Part shown: positions 19,836 to 26,269 of the stretch, in pieces
How the letters are laid out: each line of letters begins with the position of its first letter
Position numbering within the stretch: position 1 is the stretch's first letter
Origin: a virus
Length of the DNA stretch: 26,269 nucleotides
Strand: one strand, 5' to 3'
Virus record (IMG/VR): IMGVR_UViG_3300023118_000026
Location: 1-26,269 of that record
The notes under the pieces: generated by a model
What the model was told of the DNA's origin: nothing
The model's database searches: none
Seen by the model: only the letters and a program-made list of their open reading frames with translations
Position numbers and translations under genes: made by a program

Positions 19836-21273
19836 GTTTGCTCGATCGTTTGTCTTCCCGAAGAACATTCACCGCACTGTGTGGCCGCGTGTGGAGGCTA
19901 AGGGCAAGGATCTTGGTCTGGGTTTTGACTGGTGGCAGTCACAGCTGGGAACTGTATGCCTTGGCTATGGCGAGGACGGTAAGTATGTAGCCACAGTCGG
20001 CGGTGTTGGTCTATCCATACCTCGGCAGGTAGGCAAGACATATTTCGTTCTCGCGATGATCGTCATTCTCTGCATCCTGTTCCCCGGTTTGCAGGTTGTG
20101 TGGACCGCTCACCACCTGCGTACATCGACGAAGACGTTCACGACGTTACGTGGCATCTGCCGGCGCAAGAAGATTCACCCGTTGGTGCGTTCGATGCGTG
20201 CGGCGAATGGTGAGCAGCAGGTCGAGTTCACGAACGGGTCGATGATCATGTTCGGGGCACGGTCGCAGGGGTTCGGTCGCGGCTTCGACGAGATCGATAT
20301 TGAAGTTTTCGACGAGGCACAGATCCTTGACACGAAGTCCCTCGAGGACATGATCGCGGCCACGAACCAGGCTCGCAATGAGCACGGTGCGCTGCTGTTC
20401 TTCATGGGCACTCCGCCGCGTCCGGCTGACCCGTCTGAGGCTTTCGAGTCTCGACGTGCTGATGCGCTGGAAGGCAAAGCGAAGAAGTCGGTTTGGCTTG
20501 AGATTGGTGCTGAGCCGAATTCTGATGTGAACGATGAGGCGCAATGGCCTCTTATGAATCCGTCGTATCCGTCTCGCACACCGCATGAGTCGATGGAGCG
20601 TCTTCGGGAGAACCTGAAGGATGACGATTCGTGGAACCGCGAGGGTCGCGGCGTTTGGGACGAACTCGTTTCTTCCCGTGTCATCGATGAGGTGACGTGG
20701 GGGCTGCAGGGTGATGCGGCGTCGATGGCTGTTGAGCGTTTGACGCTGTCGATCGAGGTTCCCCCGGATAGGAAGTCTGCTGCGGTTGGTTTCGCGGGTC
20801 AGCGTGCTGATGGTCGTTGGCATGTGGAGCTAGATGAGGAACGCCGCGGTGTGGATTGGGCTATCCCGTGGGTGGTTGCTCGTGCCGGCAAGAACCGTTT
20901 GCACGCGGTGGTGGTTGATGAGATGTCGGGCCTTGTGGAGAAGCGCCGTGGTCGGAACTTTCTGATCGGTACCGATATTGAGGTGACGTTGGCTGCTGCG
21001 GAGGGTCGTGATATGGCGATCGCCTGTTCGAAGCTTTACGACGGCATCCATGATGGCTCTGTTTTTCATACGGATCAGCCGCAGGTGAATGTGGCCTTGT
21101 CGGTTGCGACGAAGCGTCCTTTGGCGGGTTCGTGGGCGTGGAATCGCAAGGATGCGACGTCTAATATTTCGCCGGTTGTGGCGGAAACTCTTGCCCTTTG
21201 GGGTGCACAAAACGGCAATGTGACGCGTCCTACTAGGCGTGCGAGTGAGCGAAGGGCGGTGATGCTGTCGTGA
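19792..21273 (+). CDS. terL: Terminase large subunit
   Basis: A 493-residue packaging motor. ATPase domain: Walker A-like SIPRQVGKT (K82), Walker B IDIEVFDEAQ (D174, E175), and a coupling motif FFMGT. Nuclease domain: from about residue 320 (LSIEVPPDRKSAAVGFAG), with VVVDEMSG and a C-terminal SNISPVVAETLALWG typical of HK97-like actinophage TerL. ATG 19792 follows AGGAGG by 9 bases inside the small-subunit gene; a longer start lacks that site. It translocates DNA into the procapsid and cuts it. Confidence 0.95.
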   Translation: MSKSPMVSSTPRLSEFARSFVFPKNIHRTVWPRVEAKGKDLGLGFDWWQSQLGTVCLGYGEDGKYVATVGGVGLSIPRQVGKTYFVLAMIVILCILFPGLQVVWTAHHLRTSTKTFTTLRGICRRKKIHPLVRSMRAANGEQQVEFTNGSMIMFGARSQGFGRGFDEIDIEVFDEAQILDTKSLEDMIAATNQARNEHGALLFFMGTPPRPADPSEAFESRRADALEGKAKKSVWLEIGAEPNSDVNDEAQWPLMNPSYPSRTPHESMERLRENLKDDDSWNREGRGVWDELVSSRVIDEVTWGLQGDAASMAVERLTLSIEVPPDRKSAAVGFAGQRADGRWHVELDEERRGVDWAIPWVVARAGKNRLHAVVVDEMSGLVEKRRGRNFLIGTDIEVTLAAAEGRDMAIACSKLYDGIHDGSVFHTDQPQVNVALSVATKRPLAGSWAWNRKDATSNISPVVAETLALWGAQNGNVTRPTRRASERRAVMLS

Positions 21274-22682
21274 TCGAAGCGCTATCTGTTCCGGGGCTGA
21301 CTGAAGATGAAACGGTGACTCTCAATCTGTTGCTTGCGCAGTTGGATGAGAAGGCTAAACGGAATCTGATGCGTTCGTCGATTTACGACGGCAAGCGTGC
21401 GATTCGTCAGGTTGGGACTGTTATCCCGCCGCAGTACAAGAAGCTTGGTCTGATCCTTGGCTGGAACGCTAAGGGTGTTGATGGGTTGGCTCGCCGCTGC
21501 AATTTGGACGGCATGGTGTGGCCTGGCGGGGATCTTGATTCTCTGGGCATGAAGGAACTGACGGATAGCAACTTTCTGCTGTCTGAGGTTGCTTCTGGTC
21601 GCACTGATTCGCTCATTCATGGTGTTTCGTATCTGATTACGACGCAGGGTGATGTAGATGAGCCGAAGGCTTTGCTGCATGCGAAGGATGGCAGCAACGC
21701 GACTGGTTCTTGGAATAACCGGAAGCGTCGTCTCGACAATTTGCTCTCGGTGACGTCGCGCAAGGATGGCAAGGTCACTGGGTTTGTCCTGTACCTCGAT
21801 GGTGTGACGATCAGTGCGGAGAAGGATCAGGTTTGGCGGGTTACTTCACGGTCTGAGCATCCGTGGCATGTGCCGGCTGATCCGATGGTGTACCGGCCGC
21901 GAGCTTCCCGGCGCATGGGCCGTTCGCGTATCACTCGTTCGACGATTGGTCTTCAGGATGCTGCTGTTCGTGCGTTGATTCGCATGGAAGGCCACATGGA
22001 CATCTACTCCATCCCGCAGCTCTGGTTGTTGGGTGCGTCGGATTCGATTTTCAAGAACGCTGATGGATCGCAGAAGGCTTCATGGCAGGTGGCCCTTGGT
22101 CGCGTGTATGGGGTTCCTGATGACACTGATGCGGATCAGGCGAACCAACGTGCTGATATCAAGCAGTTCAAGGCCGAGTCGCCGGAGGCCCACCTGGCGC
22201 AGTTGAATGCGTTGGCGAAGCTGACGGCTCGTGAGTTCGATCTGTCGGATGCTGACTTTGCGCTGACTGATATGGCGAACCCGACATCGGAGGGGTCGTA
22301 TTCGGAGGCGCGGGAGAACCTGATTGCTGAGGCTGAGGGGGCAATGGATGACTGGTCTATCAGCATCCGCCGTTCGGTGACTCGCGCTTTGGCGATTCAG
22401 AACGGTTTGGACGAGATTCCGGCCGAGTGGGCGTCGATCGATACGAAGTGGCGTAAGGCTCAGTTCACTTCTCGTGCGTCTGCTGCTGATGCTGGTGCGA
22501 AGCAGTTGAGTTCGGTCCCGTGGCTCGCTGAGACTGAGGTTGGTCTTGAGTTGCTGGGGTTGGATGCGCAGCAGATTGAGCGTGCGATGGCTGAGAAGGC
22601 TGTTGCTGAGCGTCGTGCGGCGGGTCGTGCTGTTGTGGCGGCGTTGAAGCCTGCCGCGCAGGTTGATGCCGTCGCCGGTTGA
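21270..22682 (+). CDS. Portal protein
   Basis: A 470-residue portal of the SPP1 gp6-like type: a clip/stem/wing pattern with IPPQYKKLGLILGWNAKGVDGL near 52-75, LIHGVSYLITTQG, a central RSRITRSTIGLQDAAVRAL, and SDADFALTDMANPTSEG. It forms the dodecameric ring at one capsid vertex through which DNA passes. GTG at 21270 overlaps the TerL stop. Confidence 0.93.
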   Translation: MIEALSVPGLTEDETVTLNLLLAQLDEKAKRNLMRSSIYDGKRAIRQVGTVIPPQYKKLGLILGWNAKGVDGLARRCNLDGMVWPGGDLDSLGMKELTDSNFLLSEVASGRTDSLIHGVSYLITTQGDVDEPKALLHAKDGSNATGSWNNRKRRLDNLLSVTSRKDGKVTGFVLYLDGVTISAEKDQVWRVTSRSEHPWHVPADPMVYRPRASRRMGRSRITRSTIGLQDAAVRALIRMEGHMDIYSIPQLWLLGASDSIFKNADGSQKASWQVALGRVYGVPDDTDADQANQRADIKQFKAESPEAHLAQLNALAKLTAREFDLSDADFALTDMANPTSEGSYSEARENLIAEAEGAMDDWSISIRRSVTRALAIQNGLDEIPAEWASIDTKWRKAQFTSRASAADAGAKQLSSVPWLAETEVGLELLGLDAQQIERAMAEKAVAERRAAGRAVVAALKPAAQVDAVAG

Positions 22683-23328
22683 GTATCGGGAGGGTTTGCA
22701 GGTTCTGACCGCTGAGGCGGTGGCAACGTCTGTTGAGTTGCTGCGGCGCACGTCGGGTTCTGCAGATTCGCGCCGGTACCTGCTGCTTGAGGGCGTTCCG
22801 TCGTTGGTTGGTTATTACGCGGATGGTTCGTCCGCGTTGGCTGCTGACTTCTACGACGAGCGTCGGGAGATGGCGGGGGTTCGTCGGTCGTTTGGGGCTT
22901 CTCCGATTGTTCCTGATCGGACGGTGAAGATTCGTCGCGCTGTTGCGTGGGCGTCTGAGCCGTTGTTTCAGGGTTTGGAGTTGGACGCGGCTAAACGGCT
23001 CGAGCAGGTTGTGCAGTTGGAGACGGCACGCCCGTTTAGGGACACCATCACTAGTAACCGGAAGCGTGATCCGCAGTCGGTCGGCTGGCAACGCATCTCG
23101 GCTGGCGGTTGTGCGTTCTGTCGTGCGCTCGCGTCCCGCGGTGCTGTGTACAAGGAGTCCACGGCACGGTTTGCGGCCCATCCTTCCTGTCACTGCACAG
23201 CATCCCCGGTGTTCCTCGGTGGCGATACGGGCCCGGAAGCTTCCGTGCTGCAGTACATGGCAAGTAAACGGTCACGCAGCCCGAAGGAACGTGAGCAGGT
23301 TCGTAACTGGATCTCGCTGTTCGAATGA
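22666..23328 (+). CDS. MuF-like minor capsid protein
   Basis: A 220-residue protein. VGWQRISAGGCAFCRALASR, then TARFAAHPSCHCTASPVF in the C-terminal part, matches the MuF/VG15 head-morphogenesis proteins, which sit inside the capsid near the portal and can be delivered with DNA. The Cys/His set (CAFC, H, CHC) may bind zinc. ATG 22666 overlaps the portal 3' end by 17 bases; TTG 22663 is less likely. Confidence 0.86.
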   Translation: MPSPVEYREGLQVLTAEAVATSVELLRRTSGSADSRRYLLLEGVPSLVGYYADGSSALAADFYDERREMAGVRRSFGASPIVPDRTVKIRRAVAWASEPLFQGLELDAAKRLEQVVQLETARPFRDTITSNRKRDPQSVGWQRISAGGCAFCRALASRGAVYKESTARFAAHPSCHCTASPVFLGGDTGPEASVLQYMASKRSRSPKEREQVRNWISLFE

Positions 23329-23330
23329 CT

Positions 23331-23372
23331 TCCCCACTAAGGGGAGAACGCTACGCCCGCGTTTCAAGGGCG
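23331..23372 (+). other. Two small hairpins between MuF-like and scaffold genes
   Basis: TCCCC/GGGGA (23331-23345) lies directly after the MuF-like stop, followed by CGCCC/GGGCG (23354-23372). Neither has a U-tract. In the 79-base gap before scaffold and capsid genes they could stabilise or process the downstream mRNA; this is a guess. Confidence 0.4.
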
Positions 23373-23407
23373 GTCTATGTGCGACGGCACGGAAACGGAT
23401 AGAACCG

Positions 23408-23911
23408 ATGACAACCGAAGAAGAAGCCGCAGCAGCAGCCGAAAAGGCGCGCATTGAGGCCGAAACCAAGCAGCAGGGACAGACCTTCACTCAGGCAGAG
23501 GTCAACCAGATCGTTCAGGACCGGCTCAAGCAGCAGGCCGCGAACAAGTTTGGTGACTATGACGAGCTGAAGACGAAGGCGGCCGGTGCCCAGACGCTCG
23601 AGGAGCGTCTTGGGCTGGTTGAGAAAGAACTGACGACGACGAAGGCGGAAGCATTGCGCTCCCGCATTGCCGCGAAGTTCGGCATCAGCACAGAGCCCGC
23701 TAAGGCTGGCGAGCCGTCCGACGCCGATCTGTTCCTCACCGGTTCTGACGAAGCCTCTCTGACCGCACAGGCACAGCGCCTTGCCGGTCGTGAGGCAGAC
23801 CGCAAGAAGCAAGGCAACGTCGCGCCCAAAGAGGGCGAGACCACAACTACCGGCGGCCCGACCGCAGACCTCCGCGAGTTCGCAAAGGGTCTGTTCGGCA
23901 ACGCCGACTAA
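23408..23911 (+). CDS. Capsid scaffolding protein
   Basis: A 167-residue, highly charged, coiled-coil-rich protein (EEEAAAAAEKARIEAETKQQ; LKQQAANKFGDYDELKTKAA; LEERLGLVEKELTTTKAEAL) with a short C-terminal LREFAKGLFGNAD that probably docks capsid. This is the usual scaffold layout just upstream of the major capsid gene. It shapes procapsid assembly and then leaves. Confidence 0.88.
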   Translation: MTTEEEAAAAAEKARIEAETKQQGQTFTQAEVNQIVQDRLKQQAANKFGDYDELKTKAAGAQTLEERLGLVEKELTTTKAEALRSRIAAKFGISTEPAKAGEPSDADLFLTGSDEASLTAQAQRLAGREADRKKQGNVAPKEGETTTTGGPTADLREFAKGLFGNAD

Positions 23912-23929
23912 CAGACAAGGAAACACATC

Positions 23930-24826
23930 ATGGTTGCACTCGCAACTGGATCACTCTCGATCCCCAAGCAGAAAATCGACCCTTGGCTGGGCGCGATCAA
24001 GAGCGGCTCCGCCGTCGCAGAACTGTCGGCCCAGACGCCGATGACCTTCGGTGAGGGCGAGTCGTGGACGTTCAACATCGGTGAGGCAGAGTACGTCGCT
24101 GAAGGTGGCGACAAGGGCGCTTCGACGATCGTCCCGACCACCAAGACGATCAAGCCGTTCAAGTTCCACAAGACCCTCCGTTTCAACGAAGAGGTTCTGT
24201 GGGCCGACGAGGACCGCCAGCTTGAGGTCATCGACGAGATACTGGCTCTCATCCAGCCGGCGCTTTCGCGTGCGCTCGACTTCGGTGTGTTCCACGAGAT
24301 CAACCCGACCGGTGGTGCTGTTGTTGCCGCCATGAACGGTGGCCTCACCGACACGACCAACCTCGTGGAGTATGTCGCTGCGAACAAGCCGTACGTCAGC
24401 CTGGACGCTGCGGACGACCTCGTTCTCGCGGACGGCTTCGTCCCTCGTGACGTCGCACTCTCGCCCACCTACGCCGCCAAGTTCTCGGCGCTGCGGGGAA
24501 CCAACTCGGAGCAGAAGCTGTACCCGAACTTCCGCCTGGGCGTGGAGACCAGCGAGCTCGACGGTCACCGTGCGTCCGTGTCGAACACGGTCAGTGGTAC
24601 CGGAGTGCTCGCCGTAGACACCAAGGTTCTCGGCTTCGTTGGAGACTTCTCCGCGATCCGCTGGGGCGTTCAGAAGCAGATCGGCCTTGAGCTGATCAAG
24701 TACGGCGACCCGGACGGTGGCGGTGACCTCAAGCGCAAGAACCAGGTGGCCTTCCGTGCGGAGGTCGTCTACGGCTGGGGCATTGCGGACCTGAACGCGT
24801 TCGCCAAGATCCACGATCTCGTTTGA
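23930..24826 (+). CDS. HK97-fold major capsid protein
   Basis: A 298-residue protein. FGEGESWTFNIGEAEYVAEGG and KTIKPFKFHKTLRFNEEVLW match the E-loop and N-terminal region of HK97-fold capsids without a protease domain. FSAIRWGVQKQIGLELIKYG and NQVAFRAEVVYGWGI are the usual C-terminal landmarks. Strong AAGGAAA site. Codon use here is strongly C-ending, unlike the terminase/portal genes, consistent with high expression. Confidence 0.95.
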   Translation: MVALATGSLSIPKQKIDPWLGAIKSGSAVAELSAQTPMTFGEGESWTFNIGEAEYVAEGGDKGASTIVPTTKTIKPFKFHKTLRFNEEVLWADEDRQLEVIDEILALIQPALSRALDFGVFHEINPTGGAVVAAMNGGLTDTTNLVEYVAANKPYVSLDAADDLVLADGFVPRDVALSPTYAAKFSALRGTNSEQKLYPNFRLGVETSELDGHRASVSNTVSGTGVLAVDTKVLGFVGDFSAIRWGVQKQIGLELIKYGDPDGGGDLKRKNQVAFRAEVVYGWGIADLNAFAKIHDLV

Positions 24827-24828
24827 TC

Positions 24829-24969
24829 GTGGCTCGACTAAAGAACGTCACGACGGGTGCCGTCGTGAACGTGCCTGAAGAGAAGGCTGCTCGGCTTGGT
24901 TCTGAGTGGGAGCCCGTCGTTGACGAGAAGCCCGCGAAGAAGCCTGCCGCTAAGCCGGTTAGTAAGTAA
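24829..24969 (+). CDS. Small head protein downstream of capsid
   Basis: A 46-residue protein (MARLKNVTTGAVVNVPEEKA, ARLGSEWEPVV) ending in a Lys/Pro/Ala-rich tail. Proteins of this type sit between capsid and connector genes in many actinophages; the role is unknown. GTG 24829 gives the usual N-terminus; TTG 24823, overlapping the capsid stop, is an alternative. Confidence 0.72.
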   Translation: MARLKNVTTGAVVNVPEEKAARLGSEWEPVVDEKPAKKPAAKPVSK

Positions 24970-24984
24970 GGGAAGGGGGCGGTC

Positions 24985-25455
24985 ATGTCTGTGACTCCCG
25001 ATATGCTCGCGGTCGCGCTTGGTGTGGCTGCCCCCGAACCTGATTCGATCACGGATCGTCAGTGGTCGTTGTTTATTCAGGATGCTGAGATGTTGATTGA
25101 GGCCCGCCGTATTGCGGTTGGTGTTGATGGCCCGATCGATGAAGCGAAACTTGATTATGTGGTGCGCTCGGCTGTTGTGTCGCATATCAAGAAGCCGGAC
25201 GATGCCACGCAGATCACGGTTTCGACTGATGATTCGTCGTCGTCGCGGACGTATAAGTCGGGCAAGGGTCGTGTCACGATCCTGGACGAGTGGTGGTTGC
25301 TGCTCGGTCTGACGGATACGCAGGGTGCGTTCACGATCGACATGGTTGGTGTGAGTTCGCTGCATCTCCCGTGGTGCTCGCTGAACTTCGGTGCCCTGTA
25401 TTGCTCGTGCGGTGTTGATATTGCGGGTGAGCCGATCTTCGAGTTGGACGACTGA
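24985..25455 (+). CDS. Head-tail connector (Gp19/Gp15/Gp42-like) protein
   Basis: A 156-residue adaptor. An N-terminal helical half (SITDRQWSLFIQDAEMLIEA; LDYVVRSAVVSHIKKPDD) is followed by TVSTDDSSSSRTYKSGKGRV and ILDEWWLLLG, which fits the phage Gp19/Gp15/Gp42 family that binds the portal ring. Good GGAAGGGGG site. Its stop overlaps the next start. Confidence 0.82.
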   Translation: MSVTPDMLAVALGVAAPEPDSITDRQWSLFIQDAEMLIEARRIAVGVDGPIDEAKLDYVVRSAVVSHIKKPDDATQITVSTDDSSSSRTYKSGKGRVTILDEWWLLLGLTDTQGAFTIDMVGVSSLHLPWCSLNFGALYCSCGVDIAGEPIFELDD

Positions 25456-25865
25456 TGGATCTTGGTTACGACGTTTTGAATGCGTTGCCGGAGATGCGTC
25501 GTCAGGCTGAGTCGTTGATGACTGACACGGCTGAGGTCGGCACCTGGTCTGATGGGACCGTGCTGAACGAAGCAACAGGTCAGTACGAGAAGACGTTCAC
25601 CGCTATCTACGTCGGCAAGTGTCGGTTCAAGGCGGGCGATACAGCACTCGATCCGGCTGATGCTGCTGGTCAGTTGCTGGTGCAGCAGCAGAACACGATC
25701 AGCTTCCCGGTGGATACGTCCACAAGCATCGGTAAAGACATGATCGTGCGAATGCTTACCTCCACAACCGACCCTGCCCTGCCAGGTGTTACGGCGCGGA
25801 TCAAGGGCCCGTTTGTTGGCGCTGGGCTCACAGCGCGCAGATTCCCGGTCGAAGTAACCAGTTAG
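25455..25865 (+). CDS. DUF6093-like head-closure protein
   Basis: A 136-residue beta-rich protein (AIYVGKCRFKAG; QQQNTISFPVDTSTSIGKD; VTARIKGPFVGAG) of the type placed at the head-tail stopper position in actinophages (DUF6093). It probably seals the packaged head. Order and family pattern support it. Confidence 0.75.
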   Translation: MDLGYDVLNALPEMRRQAESLMTDTAEVGTWSDGTVLNEATGQYEKTFTAIYVGKCRFKAGDTALDPADAAGQLLVQQQNTISFPVDTSTSIGKDMIVRMLTSTTDPALPGVTARIKGPFVGAGLTARRFPVEVTS

Positions 25866-25874
25866 GGGCACGTC

Positions 25875-26269
25875 ATGGCTGAGGCTGCTTCCTTTGACTA
25901 CACAGATTTGACGAAACTCACGGTCGATATCGGTGCCGTGCCCGGTGACACATCGGAGAACGTGCGCACCGCGGTGAAGGTCACGTCACTGAACATCAAG
26001 AACGCGTGGAAGGCCAAACTGCAAGGTTCGGCCACCCTGCCGGCGCTCCCCAATGCAGTGACGTTCGACATGACCGAATCGGCCACTGGTGTCGAGTCGG
26101 ACATTGGTTTCGACAAGGGCCGGAAGCAGGGCGCGCTTGGCAATATCTCAGAGTATGGAACTCCGAAGACGGCTCCGCGTGGTTTTGGCCTCGCGTCTCT
26201 GCACGAGAACGAAGAGGATTTCGAGCGCGGTATTGAGATTGCGATCGATCAGGCGTTGAAGGCGGCGGG
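25875..26269 (+). CDS. HK97 gp10-like neck protein (cut by window edge)
   Basis: The first 131 residues are present; the frame is open to the edge. KVTSLNIKNAWKAKLQ and the run GNISEYGTPKTAPRGFG then EEDFERGIEIAIDQALK fit the HK97 gp10 family of tail-completion/neck proteins. The N-terminus starts at ATG after AGGGGCACGTC. Downstream tail genes are outside the window. Confidence 0.8.
   Translation, partial: MAEAASFDYTDLTKLTVDIGAVPGDTSENVRTAVKVTSLNIKNAWKAKLQGSATLPALPNAVTFDMTESATGVESDIGFDKGRKQGALGNISEYGTPKTAPRGFGLASLHENEEDFERGIEIAIDQALKAA

Noticed and set aside
20146-20823. Minus-strand open frames opposite terminase and portal (also 22080-22751, 22465-23193)
   Set aside because: Arg/Thr/Ser-rich shadow translations of conserved plus-strand genes.
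23951-24814. 287-codon minus-strand open frame opposite the capsid gene
   Set aside because: It mirrors the strongly biased capsid codons. The plus-strand product is a clear HK97-fold protein and no minus promoter or ribosome site is seen.

Overview
The window is the left part of a temperate, HK97-type siphophage genome of an actinobacterium, either as an integrated prophage or as the phage genome itself. The host call rests on the high GC content, a WhiB-like regulator, an actinobacterial-type BoxA sequence, and head genes of the kind common in actinophages. I suspect a Micrococcales/Microbacteriaceae host, but that is inference. Apart from one repressor on the minus strand, every gene I support is on the plus strand, most are joined by ATGA/GTGA overlaps, and the order is canonical for a lambdoid-style actinophage.

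Layout. Positions 71-127 carry the 3' part of a tRNA-Thr(CGT) on the minus strand: the attachment-site core. Next come a tyrosine integrase (464-1876), an excisionase-like HTH protein, and a very compact immunity switch (2092-2917). The switch is a minus-strand XRE repressor facing a plus-strand Cro-like protein across 78 bp that hold three copies of a TATGCCTAC-type operator; both transcripts look leaderless. A T5orf172/GIY-YIG-like protein follows. Then comes a ~510 bp non-coding leader with four hairpins directly before a BoxA-like TTGAGAACTCAA, probably a processive antitermination region for the long early operon.

The early operon (3807-15777) has about 35 mostly small genes. They include a HicA-like/DUF4258-like protein, an ASCH-domain protein, an N6-adenine methyltransferase, a YqaJ-type exonuclease with a probable recombination partner, a RusA-like resolvase, an HNH endonuclease, a C5-cytosine methyltransferase, a WhiB-like protein, a DnaD/DnaT-like replication protein with iteron-like repeats inside its gene, a G39P-like helicase-loader candidate and an SSB. 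A strong intrinsic terminator ends the operon at 15843-15873.

A non-coding zone (15874-16658) holds a tRNA-Trp(CCA), an irregular CAT-anticodon tRNA and a densely structured ~330 bp region with several perfect inverted repeats. A short late-proximal module follows: metallophosphoesterase, 5'(3')-deoxyribonucleotidase, dATP/dGTP pyrophosphohydrolase-like protein and HNH endonuclease. The head genes run to the right edge: small and large terminase, portal, MuF-like protein, scaffold, major capsid protein and head-tail connector proteins. The last gene is cut by the window edge.

How it works together. Integration and excision would use the integrase, the HTH proteins and the tRNA att core. The repressor/Cro pair decides between lysogeny and lytic growth. 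Antitermination at the BoxA leader would let polymerase read the long early operon for recombination and replication. DNA is then packaged through HNH/terminase into a procapsid built on the scaffold. No tail or lysis genes lie in the window, and I found no IS element, CRISPR array or rRNA.
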